A stretch of DNA of 12,815 nt from Nocardioides sp. (GTDB taxonomy: Bacteria > Actinomycetota > Actinomycetes > Propionibacteriales > Nocardioidaceae). Of the stretch, positions 5,626 to 12,662 are shown one piece after another (the stretch's first letter is position 1; every line of letters begins with the position of its first letter). The stretch is taken from contig JASLDK010000380.1 of the NCBI GenBank assembly GCA_030145945.1, positions 1 through 12,815 of the forward strand. The letters are read 5' to 3'. Both the position numbers and the translations under genes were made by a program. The notes under the pieces are model-generated. The model saw only the letters and a program-made list of their open reading frames with translations, was not told the DNA's origin and searched no databases.

Positions 5626-7086
5626 GTGTGCGGAGTCTTCGGCGTGTGGGCCCCCGGTGAGGACGTCGCGAAGCTGACGTACTTCGGCCTCTACTCACTG
5701 CAGCATCGTGGTCAGGAGTCGGCCGGCATCTCGGTCAGCAACGGCCGTCAGATCCTCGTCTACAAGGACATGGGGCTCGTCTCCCAGGTCTTCGACGAGA
5801 ACACCCTGGAGTCCTTCGCGGGCCATCTTGCGGTCGGTCACTGCCGCTATTCGACGACGGGTGCGAGCACCTGGCAGAACGCGCAGCCGACCTTCCGCCC
5901 CACTGAGGACGGCTCGATCGCGCTCGGTCACAACGGCAACCTGATCAACACCGCGCACCTCGCGCAGATGGTCCAGGACCTGCCGAGTGATGACAGCGAG
6001 CTCGACATCCACGCCCGCAACCTGGAGACGTCGACCAACGACACCAGCCTGGTCACGGCACTCCTCGCGCACCACCCCGACCAGTCGCTCGAGGCGCGGG
6101 CGATGGAGCTGCTGCCGCAGGTCGAGGGCGCCTTCTCCTTCGTCTTCATGAACGAGAACACCCTGTACGCCGCCCGCGACCCCGAGGGCATTCGGCCCCT
6201 CGTGCTCGGTCGCCTGGAACGGGGGTGGGTGGTCGCGAGCGAGGACGCCGCGCTGGCCACCACCGGCGCCAGTGTCGTGCGGGAGGTCGAGCCGGGCGAG
6301 CTGATCGTCATCGACGAGGACGGCCTGCGCTCGCACAAGTTCGCCGAGCCGCGCCGCAAGGGCTGCGTGTTCGAGTACGTCTACCTCGCCCGGCCCGACG
6401 CCACGATCGCCGGCCGCAGTGTTCACGAGGCGCGCGTCGAGATGGGCCGCCAGTTGGCCCGCGAGTTCCCGGTCGATGCCGACCTGGTCATCCCCGTCCC
6501 CGAGTCCGGTACGCCGGCCGCTTCGGGCTATGCCTTGGAGAGCGGCATCCCGTTCGGTCAGGGCTTCGTGAAGAACGCGTACGTCGGTCGCACCTTCATC
6601 CAGCCGAGCCAGACCCTGCGTCAGCTCGGCATCCGGCTCAAGCTCAATGCGCTCGAGCACATGATCCGCGGCAAGCGGATCGTCGTGGTCGACGACTCGA
6701 TCGTGCGGGGCAACACGCAGCGGGCCCAGGTCCGGATGCTTCGCGAGGCGGGTGCGCTCGAGGTGCATGTGCGGATCTCGAGTCCGCCGGTGAAGTGGCC
6801 GTGCTTCTACGGCATCGACTTCGCGACCCGGGCCGAGTTGATCGCCAACGGTCTCGACGTCGACGAGATCGCCGCGAGTGTGGGCGCCGACAGCCTCGGC
6901 TACATCACTCTCGACGGGATGATCGAGGCGACCGGGCAGCCGCAGACCAGCCTGTGCACCGCCTGCTTCACGGGCGACTACCCGATCGAGCTCCCGGACG
7001 AGAGCCTGCTCGGCAAGCACCTTCTCGAGGCGTCCTTGAAGCCGACCACGCACGGCGAAGCCCTTCCCGTTCTGAACAACCCGTGA
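5626..7086 (+). CDS. purF: Amidophosphoribosyltransferase PurF
   Basis: PurF catalyses the first committed step of purine synthesis, making phosphoribosylamine from PRPP and glutamine in the cytoplasm. The GTG at 5626 gives 486 residues and puts the nucleophilic cysteine at position 2 (MCGVFGV), exposed once the initiator Met is removed, with no propeptide. The N-terminal Ntn-glutaminase half shows LQHRGQESAGI and GHNGNL. The C-terminal phosphoribosyltransferase half shows the PRPP loop IVVVDDSIVRGNT (352-364). Cysteines at 247, 393, 444 and 447 have the spacing of the four [4Fe-4S] ligands of Bacillus subtilis PurF, so this is the iron-sulfur, oxygen-sensitive type rather than the E. coli type. 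purM follows after ten bases. The frame is open upstream, but those codons overlap the previous gene and add no conserved sequence. Confidence 0.97.
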   Translation: MCGVFGVWAPGEDVAKLTYFGLYSLQHRGQESAGISVSNGRQILVYKDMGLVSQVFDENTLESFAGHLAVGHCRYSTTGASTWQNAQPTFRPTEDGSIALGHNGNLINTAHLAQMVQDLPSDDSELDIHARNLETSTNDTSLVTALLAHHPDQSLEARAMELLPQVEGAFSFVFMNENTLYAARDPEGIRPLVLGRLERGWVVASEDAALATTGASVVREVEPGELIVIDEDGLRSHKFAEPRRKGCVFEYVYLARPDATIAGRSVHEARVEMGRQLAREFPVDADLVIPVPESGTPAASGYALESGIPFGQGFVKNAYVGRTFIQPSQTLRQLGIRLKLNALEHMIRGKRIVVVDDSIVRGNTQRAQVRMLREAGALEVHVRISSPPVKWPCFYGIDFATRAELIANGLDVDEIAASVGADSLGYITLDGMIEATGQPQTSLCTACFTGDYPIELPDESLLGKHLLEASLKPTTHGEALPVLNNP

Positions 7087-7096
7087 GGGGAATCCA

Positions 7097-8161
7097 GTGA
7101 CTGCAGATAACGCCTACGCCCGTGCTGGTGTCGACATCGAGGCCGCTGACCGCGCCGTCGACCTGATGAAGGAGTGGGTCGAGAAGGCCCGCCGCCCTGA
7201 GATGCTGGGCGGTCTCGGCGGCTTCGCCGGCCTCTTCGACGCGAGTGCGTTGACGTCGTACAAGCGGCCTCTGCTGGCGACCTCGACCGACGGTGTCGGC
7301 ACCAAGGTCGCGGTCGCGCAGATGATGGACAAGCACGACACGATCGGGTTCGACCTGATCGGCATGGTCGTCGACGACCTCGTCGTGTGTGGTGCCGAGC
7401 CGCTGTTCGTCACCGACTACATCGCGACCGGCAAGGTCGTCCCCGAGCGGATCGCGGCGATCGTCAAGGGCATCGCTGAGGCGTGCGTCGAGGCCGGCTG
7501 TGCGCTGGTCGGCGGCGAGACGGCCGAGCATCCCGGCCTCCTGGCTCCCGATGAGTACGACGTCGCGGGCGCCACCACGGGTGTCGTCGAGGCCGACGAC
7601 CTGCTCGGTCCCGGCCGGGTCCGTCCCGGCGACGTGGTCGTCGCGATGGCGGCCAGCGGCCTGCACTCCAACGGCTACTCGCTGGCCCGCCACGTCTTCT
7701 TCACGCAGGCGGGGTGGACAGTCGACCGTCACGTCGACGAGTTCGCCCGCACCCTGGGCGAGGAGCTCCTCGTCCCCACGCAGCTCTACACCAAGCCGTG
7801 CCTGGCGATCGCCCGTGAGACCGACACCCATGCGATGGCCCACGTCACCGGCGGTGGCCTGGCCAACAACCTGGCGCGCGTGATGCCGCCGGAGTTGAAG
7901 GCGACCCTCGACCGCTCGACCTGGACCCCGGGCCCGGTCTTCGACGTCGTCCGCAAGCTCGGCGAGGTCGCCCAGCCGGACCTGGAGGCCACCCTCAACT
8001 GCGGTGTCGGCATGGTCGCGCTGGTCGCACCTGACGCTGTCGACGCGGCCGTCGCCCGCCTCGCTGAGTTCGGCATCGACAGCTGGGTTGCCGGCGAGGT
8101 GGCCGTCGACCCGGACCAGAAGGGCACCGTCGAGCTGGTCGGTCAGCACCCCGGCTGGTGA
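7097..8161 (+). CDS. purM: Phosphoribosylformylglycinamidine cyclo-ligase PurM (AIR synthetase)
   Basis: PurM closes the imidazole ring, converting FGAM to AIR with ATP, step 5 of purine synthesis in the cytoplasm. The protein has 354 residues, normal for the family. Visible motifs are GVGTK (66-70), DLVVCGAEPLFVTDY, the ATP/metal motif GGETAEHPG (139-147), GLHSNGYS (188-195) and HVTGGGL. These belong to the N- and C-terminal AIRS domains in order. The GTG start is preceded by GAGGGG (7085-7090), a good Shine-Dalgarno sequence six bases away that overlaps the purF stop, so purF and purM are probably translated from one mRNA. PurL and PurM are distant relatives, and both AIRS-fold enzymes are in this window. 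Confidence 0.97.
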   Translation: MTADNAYARAGVDIEAADRAVDLMKEWVEKARRPEMLGGLGGFAGLFDASALTSYKRPLLATSTDGVGTKVAVAQMMDKHDTIGFDLIGMVVDDLVVCGAEPLFVTDYIATGKVVPERIAAIVKGIAEACVEAGCALVGGETAEHPGLLAPDEYDVAGATTGVVEADDLLGPGRVRPGDVVVAMAASGLHSNGYSLARHVFFTQAGWTVDRHVDEFARTLGEELLVPTQLYTKPCLAIARETDTHAMAHVTGGGLANNLARVMPPELKATLDRSTWTPGPVFDVVRKLGEVAQPDLEATLNCGVGMVALVAPDAVDAAVARLAEFGIDSWVAGEVAVDPDQKGTVELVGQHPGW

Positions 8162-8175
8162 CCTGCATCTCCTGA

Positions 8176-8190
8176 ACCCCGTTTCGGGGT
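8176..8190 (+). terminator. Hairpin after purM
   Basis: ACCCCG and CGGGGT form a perfect 6-bp stem around a TTT loop, 14 bases past the purM stop. No T-run follows, which is usual for actinobacterial terminators. It probably ends the purF-purM transcript before the separate DUF3073 promoter. Confidence 0.5.
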
Positions 8191-8203
8191 GACCTGACGT
8201 GCG

Positions 8204-8229
8204 GGAACAGCCACGGGCCATGTACCGTT
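8204..8229 (+). promoter_or_regulatory. Possible ECF-sigma (SigH/SigR-type) promoter of the DUF3073 gene
   Basis: GGAACA (8204-8209) and GTT (8227-8229) are separated by 17 bases, fitting the GGAAYA-N16-20-GTT pattern of the mycobacterial SigH / Streptomyces SigR family. Transcription would start near 8236, leaving a leader of about 70 bases. The leader holds a small hairpin, TCCGG-GGC-CCGGA (8257-8269). The pattern is short and could occur by chance. Confidence 0.35.
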
Positions 8230-8305
8230 GCACCCACGAGACTACGTATTCAGCAGTCCGGGGCCCGGAGGGCTACCGGCCAAGTGTGCGAGGGGGCTGG
8301 ACCCT

Positions 8306-8488
8306 ATGGGCCGCGGCCGTGCGAAAGCCAAGCAGACGAAGGTCGCTCGCGACCTGAAGTACCGCACTCACGACACGGATCTCGGCGCGCTTGCGCGTGA
8401 GCTCCATGGTGAGCCGGATGATGTCGACACGTCGGATGAGCCCGACGTCGACGTCGAGAAATGGTCCGACTACGCCGATCGGGACTGA
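8306..8488 (+). CDS. DUF3073 family protein
   Basis: A 60-residue cytoplasmic protein of the actinobacterial DUF3073 family, whose M. tuberculosis member is Rv0810c. It begins with the highly conserved MGRGRAKAKQTKVARDLKY block, strongly basic, followed by DTDLGALARELHG and a very acidic tail ending in EKWSDYADRD. The basic head and acidic tail suggest nucleic-acid or ribosome contact, but the function is unknown. The ATG at 8306 is preferred over the upstream frame start at 8228 because family members begin with MGRGRAK and a GAGGGGG Shine-Dalgarno sequence lies about nine bases upstream. It is on the same strand as purM here, but in M. tuberculosis the gene is on the opposite strand, so this end of the neighbourhood has been rearranged. 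Confidence 0.92.
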   Translation: MGRGRAKAKQTKVARDLKYRTHDTDLGALARELHGEPDDVDTSDEPDVDVEKWSDYADRD

Positions 8489-8498
8489 CGCACCGCGT

Positions 8499-8519
8499 CC
8501 ACCCGAGGTCACCTCGTGG
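8499..8519. terminator. Hairpin centred on a convergent stop codon
   Basis: GAGG (8505-8508) pairs with CCTC (8512-8515) around a three-base loop that is the minus-strand gene's stop codon (8509-8511). CCAC (8499-8502) pairs with GTGG (8516-8519) beyond a two-base bulge. It separates DUF3073 from the opposing gene and could end both transcripts. There is no T-run. Confidence 0.4.
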
Positions 8520-9858
8520 CACGCATGACGATCACGTCACCGTGTGTGCCATAACCGGCAAGTCTGCCGCCTGACCTCGTCCCGTCGAACGTCACCAACC
8601 GCCACTCGTCGTCCCGGTCCTCCGGGGCGGGCGGAACGACGCTCGGCCACGGGATGTTGGTCGGGTACGGCGCGCTCAGCGCGCCGATCTCGCGCATCTG
8701 TGTGTCGAAGATCGGATACCGCCCGCGGACCGCGCGCCGGTTGTCCCTGCCGTCGCTGGCGAGCACTCGCCAGTCGGTGTCGACGACCCCGCTGTCGGCG
8801 ACCCTGAGCAGCGTGGTGCCCTCGGTCGCCCGTCGGTTGGTCGCGGCACCCCTCAGGGCGAGGTGGTCGAGGGAGGGCCCGGCGGCGAGCAGCGGGTGGA
8901 AGTCGAAGAACTTCCGTGCGCTGACGTAGCCGACCAGCCACCCCTCGGCGCCATCGCGTCTGGGGAGCCGCACGAGGTGCGGATCCCACACGCCCATGCT
9001 CGGGCCGTCCGTCGGGAGTTCGAGTCGGCGCGTCGCCAGCACGTGCTGGCCGGTCAGCAGCTCTGCGTCCGACGAGGCGAAGGTGATCCCGAGCGCGCCC
9101 GGAACGCGCTTCTTCCTCTCGGCCGGGAAGTCCGACCAGGTGCTCGTCGTGACCAGCCAGCGCTCGCCGTCGCGGACCAGGTGGGTGGCGTGGTCGCCGT
9201 AGACCCCCGGCCGATCGGGACGTTCGAAGAACAGGTCGCTGCACCAACGGATCTGGTCGTCGCGGGTCAGGGCCCACACCGACGTGTGCGCGGTGTCGAA
9301 GAAGCCGGGACCGGCACTGGTCGCGGTGAAGAACACCTCGCCCCCGATCCGGTACGCCGACCCGTCGGCGTACGTCACGAGCCGGATGTCGCGCAGGCCG
9401 AGCTGCCCGAAGCTCCCGGCCCGCACGTCGACGACCCCGGCGGACGAGGGGTGCAGTCCGGCGAGCCATCCGGGGTCGCGGGTGTTCGGGCCACCGATCT
9501 CGCGCAGGTCGATCCGGCCGCGGGCCACCCACCGGCCCTTCTCCTGGAGCAGGACGGCGAGGTGGCTTCCGGTCAGCGTGAGGCCGAGGCGCGCGGGCGG
9601 CGCGCCGGCGCGGCCGAAGCGTCGGCTGCGCAGCACGTGGTCGACGCCGCCGATGTGGACGCGCAGTGACGCCCGGCCGTCCTCGAGGCGCACACCCAGC
9701 CTGGTGCCGTCCTCGGCGAGGAGGGCCAGCTCAGCCACCCCGGCAGCACCCGGCAGCTCGCCCTCGACCGCCGCGAACGGTGCCAGCAGCGGGAAGTCTT
9801 CGCTCGCCACCAACGTCACGGGCCGGTGGCGGGTGACGATCTCGAACGACGGCAGCAC
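8509..9858 (-). CDS. Beta-propeller-like protein of unknown function (GH43-like pattern)
   Basis: A 449-residue protein I cannot name. It has no signal peptide or membrane helix, so it should be cytoplasmic. The first half (about residues 1-150) looks like a beta-sandwich, with alternating strands such as LGVRLEDGRASLRVHIGG. The rest has repeated strand-turn-aromatic segments typical of a five-bladed propeller as in GH43/GH32-like hydrolases: GGEVFFTAT, GDHATHLVRDGERWLVTTST, VWDPHLVRL followed by GWLVGYVS, and IPWPSVVPP then EWRLVTFDGTR. Acidic residues such as D in WDPHL could be in an active site, but I cannot assign a complete catalytic triad, so a binding role is equally possible. It starts with GTG at 9858; an ATG at 9874 is out of frame. 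It runs opposite to both neighbours. Confidence 0.7.
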   Translation of the reverse strand: MLPSFEIVTRHRPVTLVASEDFPLLAPFAAVEGELPGAAGVAELALLAEDGTRLGVRLEDGRASLRVHIGGVDHVLRSRRFGRAGAPPARLGLTLTGSHLAVLLQEKGRWVARGRIDLREIGGPNTRDPGWLAGLHPSSAGVVDVRAGSFGQLGLRDIRLVTYADGSAYRIGGEVFFTATSAGPGFFDTAHTSVWALTRDDQIRWCSDLFFERPDRPGVYGDHATHLVRDGERWLVTTSTWSDFPAERKKRVPGALGITFASSDAELLTGQHVLATRRLELPTDGPSMGVWDPHLVRLPRRDGAEGWLVGYVSARKFFDFHPLLAAGPSLDHLALRGAATNRRATEGTTLLRVADSGVVDTDWRVLASDGRDNRRAVRGRYPIFDTQMREIGALSAPYPTNIPWPSVVPPAPEDRDDEWRLVTFDGTRSGGRLAGYGTHGDVIVMRATR

Positions 9859-9932
9859 GGCACGATCGTCGCATGACGCGCGGTGGCGGTCTCGGCACCC
9901 TAACGGGGTTCGGACAACCGCCTCGCGGTCAG

Positions 9933-9972
9933 GTCTTTACCAAGACTCGCGCGGCCATCGGGCAAGTCTCGC
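9933..9972. promoter_or_regulatory. Candidate operator region ahead of the BMP transporter operon
   Basis: The 228-base divergent gap 9859-10086 holds a dyad GTCTT-TACC-AAGAC (9933-9946). A direct repeat CAAGACTCGC (9941-9950) / CAAGTCTCGC (9963-9972) also lies here, nine of ten bases identical and 22 bases apart, about two helix turns. These could bind a regulator of the transporter. I find no clear -10/-35 pair and no riboswitch I recognise in the rest of the gap. Confidence 0.3.
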
Positions 9973-10086
9973 CGGTGCTGGCTCTTACCGCCCCCGACCA
10001 AACTCTGCCGAAAGTGGCGCTCGACACATCCGCCTCGGGGCGGGCCCCAGGACGATCGGGTGCCAGAACTCTGAAGAGGTGGCAGC

Positions 10087-11088
10087 ATGCGCGGACTCAT
10101 TCGACTTCTGGCGGGCCTGATGGCCGTCCTGCTGGTGGCGGCCGGCTGTGGAGGAGGTGACAGCAAGAGCGGATCCGGCGACGGCAAGCTGAAGATTGCT
10201 GCGATCTTCTCCGGCCCGACCACGGACGCCGACTACAACGCGCTCGGGCTCGAGGCCCTGAAGGCGGCGGAGAAGGATGGCGCCCAGATCTCCTACTCCG
10301 AGAGCGTCGCGGTCCCGGATGCCGAGCGGGTGCTGCAGGAGTACGTCGCGGATGGCTACAACGTGGTCTGGACGCACGGCTCGCAGTTCTACGAGGCCAC
10401 CGCCAAGATCGCCAAGCAGAACCCCAAGGTCCGCTTCATCGGCGAGTTCGACGGCGAGCCGGCCGGCCAGCCCGACAACGTGTGGGTCATCGACCGCAAC
10501 TTCCACACGGTCTTCTACCCGATCGGCGTCCTTGCCGCGAACCTCTCCAAGTCCGGCAAGGTCGGCTACCTGGGTGGTCTGAGCCTGCCGTTCTCCTACG
10601 CCGAGGTCCACGCGGTCGAGCAGGCCATCAAGGACAGCGGCAAGAGCGTCAAGCTCAACCCCGTGTGGAGCGGTGACTTCAACGACACCGTCAAGGCCCA
10701 GCAGCTCACCAGCCAGCTGATCTCCGGTGGTTCCGACGTGGTCATCACCTCCCTGAACCTCGGTGTGGTCGGTGCGTTCAAGGCCGTCAACGACACCGCT
10801 CCCGGCGCCGCGTGGGTGACGGTGAAGTACACCGACAAGTCGCAGAACGGCCCCGACCACTACGCGGGCACCGCGCTCTACGACTTCAAGCACCCGCTCA
10901 GCGAGATCCTCGCCGACATCGACAAGGGCACGACCAAGGGCCACTACGTCATCGGCTTCGGTCAGGGCGCCAGCGTCGAGGTGGGCGAGAAGGTTCCTGC
11001 CGAGGTCAAGGCCGAGGTCGAGAAGGCCGTCGCCGGCATCACCGACGGATCGATCAAGGTCGAGCTCAATCAGTCCGAAGTGAAGTGA
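10087..11088 (+). CDS. BMP-family ABC transporter substrate-binding lipoprotein
   Basis: A 333-residue lipoprotein that would capture a solute outside the membrane and hand it to the transporter encoded next. The signal peptide has a basic start, a hydrophobic core (about 7-19) and a lipobox AAGC with C21, followed by a Gly/Ser-rich linker. The mature part matches the BMP/PnrA family: LKIAAIFSGP, DADYNALGLEAL, VVWTHGSQFYEATAKIA, FYPIGVLAANLSKSGKVGYLGG and WVTVKYTDKSQ. Characterised members (PnrA of Treponema pallidum) bind purine nucleosides. Here the usual DKSFN-like pocket segment reads DADYN, so substrate is open. GAAGAGG (10073-10079) is a Shine-Dalgarno sequence seven bases before the ATG. 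It is the first gene of an operon whose ATPase begins six bases after its stop. Confidence 0.92.
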   Translation: MRGLIRLLAGLMAVLLVAAGCGGGDSKSGSGDGKLKIAAIFSGPTTDADYNALGLEALKAAEKDGAQISYSESVAVPDAERVLQEYVADGYNVVWTHGSQFYEATAKIAKQNPKVRFIGEFDGEPAGQPDNVWVIDRNFHTVFYPIGVLAANLSKSGKVGYLGGLSLPFSYAEVHAVEQAIKDSGKSVKLNPVWSGDFNDTVKAQQLTSQLISGGSDVVITSLNLGVVGAFKAVNDTAPGAAWVTVKYTDKSQNGPDHYAGTALYDFKHPLSEILADIDKGTTKGHYVIGFGQGASVEVGEKVPAEVKAEVEKAVAGITDGSIKVELNQSEVK

Positions 11089-11093
11089 CCACC

Positions 11094-12662
11094 ATGGAGA
11101 ACCCGCGTCTGGAGATGCGGGGGATCGTCAAGACCTTCGGGCCGGTCACGGCACTGAACTCCGTCGACCTGGTGGTCGGCCGGAACGAGGTGCATGGTCT
11201 GCTCGGCGGCAACGGTGCGGGCAAGACGACCCTGATGAACGTCCTCTACGGGCTCTACCGGCCCAACTCCGGCGAGGTTCTCCTCGACGGAGAGCCGGTC
11301 AGCATCGGTTCGCCGAAGGACGCCATCGCAGCCGGGGTCGGCATGGTGCACCAGACGTTCCTCCAGGTCGACAACTACACGGTGACCGAGAACATCGTGC
11401 TCGGGACCGACGTACCCGCACCGTTCAAGCTCGACCTCAGCCAGGCCCGCGAGCGGATCCGCGAGCTGAGCGAGCGCTTCGGCCTGACCGTCGACCCGGA
11501 CGCCGTCGTCGAGGAGCTGCCCGTCGGCGTACGCCAGCGGGTGGAGATCCTCAAGGCGCTCTATCGCGGGGCGAAGGTCTTGATCCTCGACGAGCCGACG
11601 ACCAACCTCACGCCGCAGGAGGTCGATGACCTCTTCGGTTCGATGCGGGCGATGGTCGACGACGGCATGAGCGTCGTGCTCATCACCCACAAGATCCGCG
11701 AGACGCTGAGCGTCTGCGACCGGATGACGGTGATGCGCGACGGTCGCCGGGTCGAGACCATCGAACGCTCGGAGACCGATGCTGAACACCTCGCCGAGAA
11801 GATGGTCGGCTCCACGACGGACCCCGGCGCCGCGGTCGACACCGTGGCGTTGGGGGCGGTCGACGCCGAGTCGGTCGAGGAGACCCTGTCCTCGGTCGGT
11901 ACGACGACCGCGGTCGCCGTACGGGACCTGCTGGTGGCCAACGACCAGGGCCACGAGCTGATCCGCGGATTCGACCTGGAGCTGCGTGAGGGCGAGATCG
12001 TCGGCATCGCGGGCGTCGCCGGCAACGGCCAGGTCGAGCTCGCCGAGGCATTGGCCGGGGTCCGGCCGGTCCGTGGCGGCGGCGTCGAGGTCAGCGGGCG
12101 CGCCATGTGCGGCCGGCCCACCTCGGCGTGGCTCGAGCACGGTGTCGCCTACGTCCCCGAGGACCGCCACCGCGACGGCATCCTGCCGACGGCGAGCATC
12201 ACCGAGAACCTGGTGCTCGGCTCGCAGCGCAGCAAGGAGGTACGCCGGCTCGGGCTGATCGACTGGGGTGCCGCCAAGCAGCGGGCCCTCGACGCCATCG
12301 CGGAGTTCTCGGTGCGGGCCAACGGTCCGGCCACGCTGACCGGCGACCTTTCCGGCGGCAACATCCAGCGGGTCATCCTGGCCCGGGCCTTCGCCCGGCG
12401 TCCCCGGATGCTGATCCTGCACAACCCGACGCGCGGGCTCGACATCGGTTCCACGCGTTTCGTCTACCAACAGGTCCGCAAGGCCACCGCGGCCGGTTGC
12501 GCCGTCCTGCTCATCTCCGAGGACCTCGACGAGGTGATCGCCCTGTCCGACCGGGTGATCGCGCTCTACCAGGGCTCGCGGGCCGGCGAGTGGCCGCACG
12601 GCTCGGTGGACGCCTACGAAGTCGGCCGCAGCATGACCGGACTGGGAGAAGCACGTGTCTGA
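11094..12662 (+). CDS. Double-domain ABC transporter ATPase (sugar/nucleoside type)
   Basis: A 522-residue cytoplasmic ATPase that powers the BMP-type importer. It has two nucleotide-binding domains in one chain, as in RbsA/NupA-type proteins. Domain 1 has Walker A GGNGAGKT (38-45, K44), Q-loop MVHQTF, a variant signature VGVRQ (144-148) and Walker B ILDEPT (D166, E167). Domain 2 is degenerate: GVAGNGQ (307-313) replaces Walker A, the signature LSGGN (419-423) is intact, and Walker B reads LILHNPTRGLD with H443/N444 in place of Asp/Glu. This asymmetry is normal for the family, so probably one composite site hydrolyses ATP. The ATG at 11094 is preferred, with GAAGTGA upstream; a GTG at 11085 overlapping the previous stop is possible. 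The permease start overlaps its end by eight bases. Confidence 0.93.
   Translation: MENPRLEMRGIVKTFGPVTALNSVDLVVGRNEVHGLLGGNGAGKTTLMNVLYGLYRPNSGEVLLDGEPVSIGSPKDAIAAGVGMVHQTFLQVDNYTVTENIVLGTDVPAPFKLDLSQARERIRELSERFGLTVDPDAVVEELPVGVRQRVEILKALYRGAKVLILDEPTTNLTPQEVDDLFGSMRAMVDDGMSVVLITHKIRETLSVCDRMTVMRDGRRVETIERSETDAEHLAEKMVGSTTDPGAAVDTVALGAVDAESVEETLSSVGTTTAVAVRDLLVANDQGHELIRGFDLELREGEIVGIAGVAGNGQVELAEALAGVRPVRGGGVEVSGRAMCGRPTSAWLEHGVAYVPEDRHRDGILPTASITENLVLGSQRSKEVRRLGLIDWGAAKQRALDAIAEFSVRANGPATLTGDLSGGNIQRVILARAFARRPRMLILHNPTRGLDIGSTRFVYQQVRKATAAGCAVLLISEDLDEVIALSDRVIALYQGSRAGEWPHGSVDAYEVGRSMTGLGEARV

Noticed and set aside
8228..8305. N-terminal extension of the DUF3073 protein
   Set aside because: Family members begin at MGRGRAK, and a Shine-Dalgarno sequence sits right before the ATG at 8306.
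9859..10086. Riboswitch upstream of the BMP lipoprotein
   Set aside because: I could not match any conserved core (purine, guanidine, TPP or other); only short GC-rich hairpins are possible.
12012..12450. Inactivating mutations in the second ATPase domain
   Set aside because: Loss of Walker A lysine and Walker B acids in domain 2 is the normal condition in sugar/nucleoside-type double ATPases, not decay.
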